Origin: Streptacidiphilus jeojiense
GTDB lineage: Bacteria; Actinomycetota; Actinomycetes; Streptomycetales; Streptomycetaceae
Assembly: GCF_000719095.1 (NCBI RefSeq)
Contig: NZ_JOEH01000001.1
Location: forward strand, 186,001-250,000
DNA: 64,000 nt
Reading direction: 5' to 3'
Part shown: positions 31,062 to 38,850 of the stretch, in pieces
Position numbering within the stretch: position 1 is the first letter of the stretch
How the letters are laid out: every line of letters starts with the position of its first letter
Position numbers and translations under genes: made by a program
The notes under the pieces: generated by a model
Told to the model about the DNA's origin: nothing
Database searches by the model: none
Seen by the model: the letters and a program-made list of their open reading frames with translations, nothing else

Positions 31062-31628
31062 ATGAGCACGAACCGGCCCACGGCCCGGCGGCGCACGTTC
31101 GCGGTGGCCGCCGGGCTGCTGGCGCTGGTGGTGGCCGCCGTACTGGTGGTGGTCCTCGCCGGCGGCGGCCACCGCAAGGCCGCCGCCGCCCCGGCCTCCG
31201 CCTCGCCGAGCGCCAGTCCGAGTGCCAGCCCGGCGCCCAGCAGCCCGCCCCCGCCGTCCCCCTCGCCGGTTCCGCAGACCCTGCCCTACCTGCTGCTCCG
31301 CCCCGGCGACTGCTTCGACGCCCCCGGGCACACCGGAGCCACCTCCCGCTACAGCAGGAAGGACTGCCACCAGCCGCACGACGGCCAGGTGATCGGGCTG
31401 CTGCAGCTCCCGGCCGGGCTGACCACCGGGGTCGCCCTGGTCGAGAAGGCCAACAGCCTCTGCTATCCGGTCACCGCCCCGGTCCGGGCCCGGCAGACCG
31501 TCAGGCCACTGGTGGTCGGCGGGGTGATCTGGCCCGACCTGGCCTCCTACCGGGGTGGGCGGCGCACCGCGACCTGCGCCATCGAGCACGACCCGGCCGG
31601 CCCGCAGCTCACCGCGCCGCTGCGGTGA
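31062..31628 (+). CDS. Membrane-anchored septum-formation-like protein, paralogue of the preceding gene
   Basis: The 188-residue protein has an N-terminal transmembrane helix (residues 12-33), an Ala/Ser/Pro-rich linker, then the same Cys domain as the gene upstream: LRPGDCFDAPG, KDCHQPHDGQVIGLLQLPAGL, NSLCYPV, and an identical end (LTAPLR). The two genes are 28 bases apart and probably arose by tandem duplication, with loss of the cytoplasmic Pro-rich region in this copy. Role unknown. Confidence 0.75.
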   Translation: MSTNRPTARRRTFAVAAGLLALVVAAVLVVVLAGGGHRKAAAAPASASPSASPSASPAPSSPPPPSPSPVPQTLPYLLLRPGDCFDAPGHTGATSRYSRKDCHQPHDGQVIGLLQLPAGLTTGVALVEKANSLCYPVTAPVRARQTVRPLVVGGVIWPDLASYRGGRRTATCAIEHDPAGPQLTAPLR

Positions 31629-31692
31629 GCGGTCCGGCACAGTCCGGGGCCGTCCGGAGGAATGAGGCCGCGCATTGACGACCCATCAGACG

Positions 31693-31698
31693 TAGGCT
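31693..31698 (+). promoter_or_regulatory. Candidate -10 box of the TIGR03085 gene (leaderless)
   Basis: TAGGCT ends 6 bases before the ATG at 31705, with no Shine-Dalgarno sequence. The same hexamer precedes the histidine kinase gene. Confidence 0.4.
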
Positions 31699-31704
31699 GA
31701 ACGC

Positions 31705-32337
31705 ATGTCGAACCATGCCCGACGCGAACGCCTACTGCTGGTTGACCTACTGGAGAGCGCCGGCCCGGACGCGCCCACCCTCTGCAAGGGCTGGACCACC
31801 CGGGACCTGGCCGCACACGTCGTGGTCCGCGAGCGCCGTCCCGACGCGGCCGGCGGCATCATGATCAAGCCCCTGGCCGGACGGCTCGCCAAGATCCAGG
31901 GCGAGTTCGCCGCCAAGCCCTATCCCGAACTGCTGGAGCTGATCCGCACCGGGCCGCCGCGGCTGTCCCTGTTCGGCATCCCCGGCGCCGACGAGCTCGC
32001 CAACACCGTGGAGTTCTTCGTCCACGGCGAGGACGTGCGCCGCGCCCAGGACGGCTGGGCGCCGCGGGTGCTGGACCCCGAGTTCGCCGACGTGCTCTGG
32101 AGGCGACTGGCCCAGTCGGCCTCCATGAACGGCCGCCGCTCCCCCTCCGGACTGGTGCTGCGCCGCCCGGACGGGCAGACCGCGGTCGCCCGCAAGGGCA
32201 CGCCGGTGGTCACCGTCACCGGCGAGCCGGGCGAGCTGCTGCTGTTTGTGATGGGACGTCAGGACCAGGCCCAGGTCGAGCTGGAGGGCGACAAGGAGGC
32301 CGTGGACCGGGTGCAGGCGGCCGAGCTGGGGATGTAA
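31705..32337 (+). CDS. TIGR03085 family protein (DinB/maleylpyruvate isomerase superfamily)
   Basis: The 210-residue protein begins SNHARRERLLLVDLLESAGPDAPTLCKGWTTRDLAAHV, the helix-bundle opening of DinB/mycothiol-dependent isomerase-like proteins, where a His contributes to metal binding. NTVEFFVHGEDVRRAQ is the second conserved segment. Family members are often labelled metal-binding; the reaction is unknown. It converges on pstB with only 5 bases between the stop codons. Confidence 0.85.
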   Translation: MSNHARRERLLLVDLLESAGPDAPTLCKGWTTRDLAAHVVVRERRPDAAGGIMIKPLAGRLAKIQGEFAAKPYPELLELIRTGPPRLSLFGIPGADELANTVEFFVHGEDVRRAQDGWAPRVLDPEFADVLWRRLAQSASMNGRRSPSGLVLRRPDGQTAVARKGTPVVTVTGEPGELLLFVMGRQDQAQVELEGDKEAVDRVQAAELGM

Positions 32338-32342
32338 CCGGC

Positions 32343-33194
<852 letters not shown>

Positions 33195-33222
33195 GATGGC
33201 CTTTCAGATCCTGACGATCGGT

Positions 33223-34170
33223 TCAGATGAGGTTGGGCAGCAGCCGGACCACCTGGTCGGCCACGGACAGCCCGAGCGCGCCCAGCACCGGGACGCCGCA
33301 GATCCAGGCCTGCCAGCGGCCCCAGCGCAGCCGGGCCAGGGTCACCCCGACGGCGGCCAGCAGCAGTGCCTCGGCCCACAGCACCAGCGGCACCCAGGCC
33401 GAGGGGTCGATCCCCATCGGCTTCTCGGCGGCCGCGAGCCCGTCGCTGCCCAGCGGACGGGCGGGCGCCGGGAGGACCTTGCCGACCAGGTCGGCGTCGA
33501 CCAGCAGCAGTCCGTCCGGGGTGAACGCCGGGCCGTCGGCGGTGACCAGGACCAGGCGGGCGGCGCCGTCGGCGAGGGCGGGCGGCACCGGGTCGCCGGC
33601 CCGGCGCACGTCCAGCACCCGGAAGGTCTGGGTGCCCTGGCCGGTGAGGACCGTGAAGGTCTCCGAGGGCCGCAGTTCTGACAGGTGGCCGAAGGGACCG
33701 CCGAAGCCCGACTGACGCCCCATCAGCACGCTGGTGCCGGCCTGCCCCGGCAGCGGCGTGTCCCGGCGGTGTCCCACTCCGGTGGCCAGCACCCCGGAGG
33801 TGGTCCCCTCCAGGACCACTTCCTTCAAACCGAGTTGAGGGATGGTCAGCAGCGCTACCGGGCGGCCCTGGCGCACCAGGGTGCCGCTGCTGTCGGTCTG
33901 CCCCACCGGGATGGTGCCCTCGGCGAGGTCCTTGCGCAGCGCCGCGTAGCTGGTCTCGCGGTCCCTGGCGTGCCGGACGTCGCCGATCGGGCCGATGTCC
34001 AGCAGCAGCCCGAAGACCAGGGCGGCCAGGATCAGCAGGGCGGTGCCGTAGGCGCCCGCGGCGTCCGGTCGGCCCGGGCGCCGGGGCCGCGGGGGCTTCC
34101 GCGGCGCGACCGCCGGGCCGGCCGGTGCGGGCTCCTGCGGGGCAGCGGGCGGGGGTGCGGTGAGCGTCAT
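33223..34170 (-). CDS. Sortase-fold membrane protein lacking catalytic residues (pseudosortase)
   Basis: The 315-residue protein has a Pro-rich cytoplasmic start, a transmembrane helix (about 41-59), an extracellular sortase-like domain (about 100-230) and two C-terminal helices (about 252-300). The sortase fold is seen in IPQLGLKEVVLEGTTSGVLATGVGH and in the strand LSELRPSETFTVLTG. At the catalytic positions, however, the usual 'GHR' reads G-R152-Q, the 'TLxTC' reads LVLVT-A211, and the C-terminal Arg is replaced (GLLLVDADL). So it should not be a transpeptidase. It overlaps the DUF916-like gene by 4 bases. A scaffold or substrate-binding role in the surface complex is my inference. Confidence 0.78.
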   Translation of the reverse strand: MTLTAPPPAAPQEPAPAGPAVAPRKPPRPRRPGRPDAAGAYGTALLILAALVFGLLLDIGPIGDVRHARDRETSYAALRKDLAEGTIPVGQTDSSGTLVRQGRPVALLTIPQLGLKEVVLEGTTSGVLATGVGHRRDTPLPGQAGTSVLMGRQSGFGGPFGHLSELRPSETFTVLTGQGTQTFRVLDVRRAGDPVPPALADGAARLVLVTADGPAFTPDGLLLVDADLVGKVLPAPARPLGSDGLAAAEKPMGIDPSAWVPLVLWAEALLLAAVGVTLARLRWGRWQAWICGVPVLGALGLSVADQVVRLLPNLI

Positions 34171-35996
34171 CGTCCGGCCGCCCTGGCCCTGGCCCGCTGC
34201 CGGCGCAGCGCGCCGGTGCCGAGGCCGGCCAGCAGCAGTCCGCCGCCGGCCATGGCCACCACCGAGCCGACCGGGGTACCGGCCGAGGGGGCGGCGGGGG
34301 CGGCGGCGGGTTCCGCCACCACCGTCGGGGCCGCCGACGGGGTGGCGAGGGCGGTCGCGGTGGCCTTGACCGCGGCATGGATCGAGCCGGCCGGGGCCAC
34401 GTCCTTCGCCTTCCAGCTCCGCGGCGCGGTGAAGTCCAGGGTGCCGGTGAAGTCCCTGAGGTGGGCCGGGTTGAAGCGGGTCCGGCAGTAGACGTCCACG
34501 GTGTAGTCGCCGCGCAGGGTGACCCCGGCCGCGCTGGCGGTCTCCCGCAGCGTCTGCGGCAGCGGCACCACATAGCCGCCGTTGGCGGCCTCGGGGTAGA
34601 TCGACACCGGAGACAGGCCCAGCAGCGAGGTTCCGCCCGCCGGGAAGCCCGCACCCTTGATGGAAGCCATCAGCTGGTCGGTGGCGTGCGGGCAGGCCCC
34701 GGAGGTCAGCGTGTCGATGGGGTCGTCGTCACGGCCGGACGGGTAGTCGAAGGCCAGGGCGCCCGGCCCGGTGGTTCCGGCCTGCGCGGACGCGGGGCCG
34801 GACGGATCGGCCCAGGCCCGGGCTCCGCCGGCGCCGCCGATCGCGGTGAGGCCGAGGGCCAGCAGCAGCGCGGTGACGGCGGCCGCCGCCTTGCCGGCGG
34901 TGGAGCCGGCCGGGGCCGGCGCGGCGGGCGCGGGTGACGGCTCGGGCGCGAGCGCGGTGCCGGGCGGGGTGCCGGGGGCGGCGCCGCGCCTGGTGCGCCG
35001 GTAGCGCCGGTACCGGCTCAGGCCGAACAGGGCCAGGAGCAGCAGCAGTGCCAGCAGGGTCCACGGCACGGTGGCGAAGCGGGTCTGGCTGGTGCTGCTG
35101 GACAGTCTGGGGTCGGTGTCCCCGGTGACCGCGAGCGGGTCGACGGTGATCGAGGCGGTGGACCACAGGGTGGGGAAGAAGCCGGAGACGGTCACCGTGT
35201 AGGTCGAGCTGTTGCCGGGCAGCAGTTCGGTCAGGTCCGCCGGTCCCTTCGCGGTGACGATCGACCCGGTGGCGGTGCGCACCCGGACCGCCTGGTGTCC
35301 GGCCAGCCGGATGTTGCCGGTGTTGCGGACCGTGTAGCCGACGGTGGTGCTGCCGGTGCCGAACGGGTTGAGCGTGCCGTGGTAGACGGTGCTCACGCCC
35401 TCCAGGGTGAGCTGCGGCCGGAGTGCCCCGGGCACCCGCAGGTGGATCCGGGTGCCGACCCGCTCGTCCACGGCGACCTCGTTGCCCTTGGCGTCCTTGG
35501 TGATCCGCCGGAGCGAGAGCACGATGCCGCCGGAATGGTCACCGGGGGTGGCCCCGGCCGGGACGGCCAGCGTGAACGGCACCGTGCGGTGCGACCGGGC
35601 CGGCAGCGTGACGGCCGCGGTGGCCAGGTGGACCCAGCTGCCGACGTCCTTGGAGGGCTTCCCCGCCGGGAGCACGTCGTAGCCGCCGGTGTCGGTGTTG
35701 AAGGCGTCGGCCGCGTACAGGCTGAGCTGCAGCGGCTGGTCGCCGTAGTTCCAGACCTCGACGTGGTCCTTGACCTGGGCGCCGGGGCCGGCCGAGTAGC
35801 TGAAGGAGCCGCGGTTGTCCGGTCCCTTGGCCGAGGCGGGCTGGATGCCGAAGGTCTGCGGGGCCGGCGTGCCCGGCGCCGCCGTGGCGGGGGTGGCCGT
35901 CCCGAGCGCGAGCAGCGCCGCGACCAGGGTCGTCAGCAGCAGCACCAGGGCGGGTGCTCGTCCTTGCTGGTGCGGTGCGGTGCGTCGTGGTCTCAT
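34167..35996 (-). CDS. DUF916-like (WxL-associated) membrane protein with second Cys-pair surface domain
   Basis: The 609-residue protein has a signal peptide (1-40). A DUF916-type domain (about 45-165) shows FSYSAGPGAQVKDHVEVWNYG, an Ala/Tyr-rich strand (LSLYAADAFNTDTGGY) and PAGATPGDHSGGIVLSL. A second Ig-like region precedes a transmembrane helix (309-327). Then follow a Pro-rich linker, a second signal-like hydrophobic segment (369-396, ending ARAWA), a Cys-pair domain (C435, C504) and a C-terminal helix (576-595) with an Arg tail. In low-GC Gram-positives DUF916 proteins bind peptidoglycan and partner WxL proteins. The second half looks like a separate exported protein fused in frame. 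The ATG at 35996 is chosen for its AAGGA site. The gene overlaps the pseudosortase gene by 4 bases. Confidence 0.72.
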   Translation of the reverse strand: MRPRRTAPHQQGRAPALVLLLTTLVAALLALGTATPATAAPGTPAPQTFGIQPASAKGPDNRGSFSYSAGPGAQVKDHVEVWNYGDQPLQLSLYAADAFNTDTGGYDVLPAGKPSKDVGSWVHLATAAVTLPARSHRTVPFTLAVPAGATPGDHSGGIVLSLRRITKDAKGNEVAVDERVGTRIHLRVPGALRPQLTLEGVSTVYHGTLNPFGTGSTTVGYTVRNTGNIRLAGHQAVRVRTATGSIVTAKGPADLTELLPGNSSTYTVTVSGFFPTLWSTASITVDPLAVTGDTDPRLSSSTSQTRFATVPWTLLALLLLLALFGLSRYRRYRRTRRGAAPGTPPGTALAPEPSPAPAAPAPAGSTAGKAAAAVTALLLALGLTAIGGAGGARAWADPSGPASAQAGTTGPGALAFDYPSGRDDDPIDTLTSGACPHATDQLMASIKGAGFPAGGTSLLGLSPVSIYPEAANGGYVVPLPQTLRETASAAGVTLRGDYTVDVYCRTRFNPAHLRDFTGTLDFTAPRSWKAKDVAPAGSIHAAVKATATALATPSAAPTVVAEPAAAPAAPSAGTPVGSVVAMAGGGLLLAGLGTGALRRQRARARAAGR

Positions 35997-36102
35997 CGGA
36001 CGTCCTTCGCTGGCGGGGAGAGCGGTGGGGCGGTGCCCCCTCCGCACGGCGGGCTGCCGTGCGGAGGGGACTGCGGCTGACGTCAGGTCAGCTGAGGCGG
36101 TG

Positions 36103-37698
36103 TCACATCACGGTGAGCGTCAGCACACCGGTGTAGGCGCCGGCCACCGTGGAGGTGGGGGCGACCAGGGAGAGGTCGGCGCCGAGCTGGGCGGTGCCCA
36201 GTCCGGTGGCGCTGGCCAGGGTGCGGGAGGACTTCAGGCCGAGCACGCCGGTGTCCGAGGACGGCACGCCGTCGGCCGGGGCGACGTTGCCGCCCAGGCT
36301 GAGCTTGACGCTGTCGCCCTTGTTGACCAGGTTGGGCGCCCAGCCCAGGTTCTCGGCGTTGATGCTGTTGCTGCCGGAGGCGAAGTCCGCGACCTGGCCG
36401 CTGAGCGACCAGCCGGGGGCGCCGGCCCGGGTGTCGGTGACGGTGACGGTCTGGATCGGACCGGCCGTGGTGAACAGGGTGCTGGTGGTGTTGAGCGCCA
36501 GCGCCGGCAGGTTGACCTGGCTGCCGGCCACGCTGAGGGCCAGCGCGCCGGGTGCCACGGAGGTGTTGATGGTCTCCGTGCCGGTCGACGACCCGCCGGT
36601 GCCGCCACCGGTGGGAGCGGTGACCGTGAAGGGCACGGCCGTCGCGGTGGAGGCCGCGAAGGCGGTGGAGTCGGTGGGCGTGAACGAGGCGGTGAGCGAG
36701 TGGTCGCCCTCGGCCAGGCTGCTGACGGTCAGCGAGGCGCTGCCGCCGGAGAGCGCGACGGTGCCGAGGGTGGTGCCGTTGCTGGCGTCGGTGAAGGTGA
36801 CCGAACCGACCGCGTCCGAGGGCGCGACCGTGGCGGTCAGCGCCACCGGGGTGCCGGGGGCGGCCGAGCCGCCGGGGACCACGGCCAGCGAGGTGGTGGT
36901 GTTCACCGCGCCGGGGGCGCTGACGGTGTAGGCGGTCGCCGTCGAGGTGGAGCTGCCGAAGGCGGCGTCGGTGGAGGTGAAGGCGGCCGAGAGCTGGTGC
37001 GCGCCCTGGGCCAGGGCCGAGGTGGTGAGCGTGGCGGTGCCGTTGGTCACCGTGACCGGGGCGCCGATCGCCGTGGTGCCGTCCAGGAACTGCACGGTCC
37101 CGGCGGCGCTCGGGGAGACCTGCGCGGTCAGTGTGACCTGGCTGCCGGTGGTGGCCGATCCGGTCGGGCTGACCGCCAGCGTGGTCGTGGTGGCGGTGAC
37201 CTGGGAGCCGGCCGGGTCGGTGGACTGGTAGGTGGTCGGCGTGGTGAACCAGATGGCACCGGTGTAGGAGCCGAAGGTGGTGGCGCCGAAGGCGTTCTTG
37301 CAGACCATGGTGAACACGTACTTGCCGGAGAGGGCGGCGATGCCGGCCTCCTGGGCGTCCTGGCGCATGGTGTCGACCAGGCCGAAGACGTAGCCGCCGG
37401 CCGTGGTGGTCGGCAGCGTGGTGAAGTCGACGGACGGCGTCACATTGGTGGCGGTGGTGAAGCCCTCACCGGTGACGGAGATCTGCACCCGGCTACCGCC
37501 GGCGGTGCAGCCTCCGGAGGAGGTGAAGGACATGCCGTCGTCGTCGGCCCCGGAGGCCGGGGTCGCCGTGAGGGTGCCGAGCACGGTGTCGTCGGCGTGC
37601 GCGGCGGGTGCGGCGATCATGGCCATGGAGCCGGCCGCGAGCAGGGTCGCGGTGCCCAGGGCGATGCGCTTGGGCAGTCGGTTGACGGTAGTTGACAC
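36103..37698 (-). CDS. Secreted Ig-repeat protein with C-terminal WxL-like domain
   Basis: The 531-residue exported protein has these parts. The signal peptide is residues 1-35 (ending AAHA). A Cys-pair domain spans about 58-165 (C64, C133). Two bacterial Ig-like repeats (about 168-262 and 265-365) share the pattern TTTSLAVVPxGSA..G..V.LTA.V.PS and SLAEGDHSLTASF. A final domain spans 373-531, with PGWSLSG (W430, L432) and a terminal AGAYTGVLTLTVM that resembles the WxL domain, which holds proteins non-covalently on peptidoglycan. There is no LPxTG and no membrane anchor. The GTG at 37698 gives a normal signal peptide; an AAGGCGAG site is 7-10 bases upstream. The Cys-pair domain is shared with the next gene. 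Confidence 0.72.
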   Translation of the reverse strand: MSTTVNRLPKRIALGTATLLAAGSMAMIAAPAAHADDTVLGTLTATPASGADDDGMSFTSSGGCTAGGSRVQISVTGEGFTTATNVTPSVDFTTLPTTTAGGYVFGLVDTMRQDAQEAGIAALSGKYVFTMVCKNAFGATTFGSYTGAIWFTTPTTYQSTDPAGSQVTATTTTLAVSPTGSATTGSQVTLTAQVSPSAAGTVQFLDGTTAIGAPVTVTNGTATLTTSALAQGAHQLSAAFTSTDAAFGSSTSTATAYTVSAPGAVNTTTSLAVVPGGSAAPGTPVALTATVAPSDAVGSVTFTDASNGTTLGTVALSGGSASLTVSSLAEGDHSLTASFTPTDSTAFAASTATAVPFTVTAPTGGGTGGSSTGTETINTSVAPGALALSVAGSQVNLPALALNTTSTLFTTAGPIQTVTVTDTRAGAPGWSLSGQVADFASGSNSINAENLGWAPNLVNKGDSVKLSLGGNVAPADGVPSSDTGVLGLKSSRTLASATGLGTAQLGADLSLVAPTSTVAGAYTGVLTLTVM

Positions 37699-37759
37699 GG
37701 TGGGACTCGCCTTCTCGGTGGGAGGGTGGAGCCTTGCGGACCGGAACTGCGGGAGCACG

Positions 37760-38746
37760 TCAGCCGCTGGTCTTCGAGGTGTCGCCGCAGTTGGCGTCGA
37801 GTCCGAAGCCGTAGTTCTTGATGATCGAGGTCTGCTGGCAGATCAGCGAGGTGCCGCCGACGAAGACCGTGCTGTACGGGGCGGTGCCGACCTTGCTGCT
37901 GGGGATCACGTTGTAGACCTCGCGGGTGGCCGTCGCGCCGGTGTTCAGCAGCAGCGACGGGGTGCCGTCGATGTTGCCGAGCAGCGCGCTGCCGCGCAGG
38001 TCGGTGATGGTGCCCGACTCCTGCGCGATGTACTGGGCGATGGAGAACGGCGCGATGGACGTGTCGTCCAGGACGCGGCCGTCGTGCTCCTCGATGGGCT
38101 TGCCGTTCTTGGTGTCGCTGATGCAGGGGTACTTCCCGCTGACCACGTCGGTGTCGGAGATGCCGACCGTGGTCTCCCAGAAGCTGCGGGTGCCGGATCC
38201 GGCCTGCGGCAGCAGCGCGTGGATCGAGTAGTTCGGCGCGGTGCCCACGTAGTTGGGGTCGCAGGTGTAGATGGAGTGCAGGTCCGCCAGCGACAGGTTG
38301 CGCGGGATCGAGCTCTTCGGCGTGATCGCGTAGGTGACCGCGTCGATGGCGTAGGGGACGTAGGTCAGGCCGGGGATGCTGGCCGTCGTGTTCAGGCTGG
38401 AGGAACGGCTGAACTGCAGGCAGCCGTCGGCGGCGGTGAGCGAGTTCAGCAGGGCGGTGCGGCCGGCGCCGGAGCCGTTGGGACGGGCCACGGCCTGGCA
38501 GGCCGCCCCCGACTGGGTGGCGATGGTGGCGGAGCCGGTGGCGTCGTAGGAACCGATCACCTTGGTGCCGTTGATGGTGATGGCGTTGGACATCGCGTTC
38601 ATGACGCCCTGGGTGGTGTCGGATCCGACGCCGGCCAGCTGGCGGTAGGTGGGCGTGCCCGACGGGTCGGCCTGGGCGGTGCCGGCACCGAAGGCCATCA
38701 GGCCGATGCCGGCGACCGCGGTGGCGAGCTTGAGCGAGTTCTTCAT
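37760..38746 (-). CDS. Secreted PstS-like substrate-binding protein
   Basis: The 328-residue protein has a Sec signal peptide ending GTAQA (residue 26) and no lipobox Cys, so it is released or bound by partners instead of lipid-anchored. A phosphate-type binding-protein fold is suggested by the early RQLAGVGSDTTQGVMNAMS, a central NLSLADLHSIYTCDP and the anion-loop-like PQAGSGTRSFWE. The end is INGTPSLL.. style followed by a Cys-containing tail. The ATG at 38746 gives a proper signal peptide, and an AAAGGG site lies 12 bases upstream. It lies 61 bases upstream of the WxL-like gene in the operon. Ligand not proven. Confidence 0.75.
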   Translation of the reverse strand: MKNSLKLATAVAGIGLMAFGAGTAQADPSGTPTYRQLAGVGSDTTQGVMNAMSNAITINGTKVIGSYDATGSATIATQSGAACQAVARPNGSGAGRTALLNSLTAADGCLQFSRSSSLNTTASIPGLTYVPYAIDAVTYAITPKSSIPRNLSLADLHSIYTCDPNYVGTAPNYSIHALLPQAGSGTRSFWETTVGISDTDVVSGKYPCISDTKNGKPIEEHDGRVLDDTSIAPFSIAQYIAQESGTITDLRGSALLGNIDGTPSLLLNTGATATREVYNVIPSSKVGTAPYSTVFVGGTSLICQQTSIIKNYGFGLDANCGDTSKTSG

Positions 38747-38850
38747 GGTGGGATGCATCCCTTTCAACGGTTCTGCGCGCATCACGGCCCGGAGGGATTC
38801 CGGTCGGCGGGATGGTGGTCTGAGGTGCTGACCCGGCGTCAGCCGGTGCG

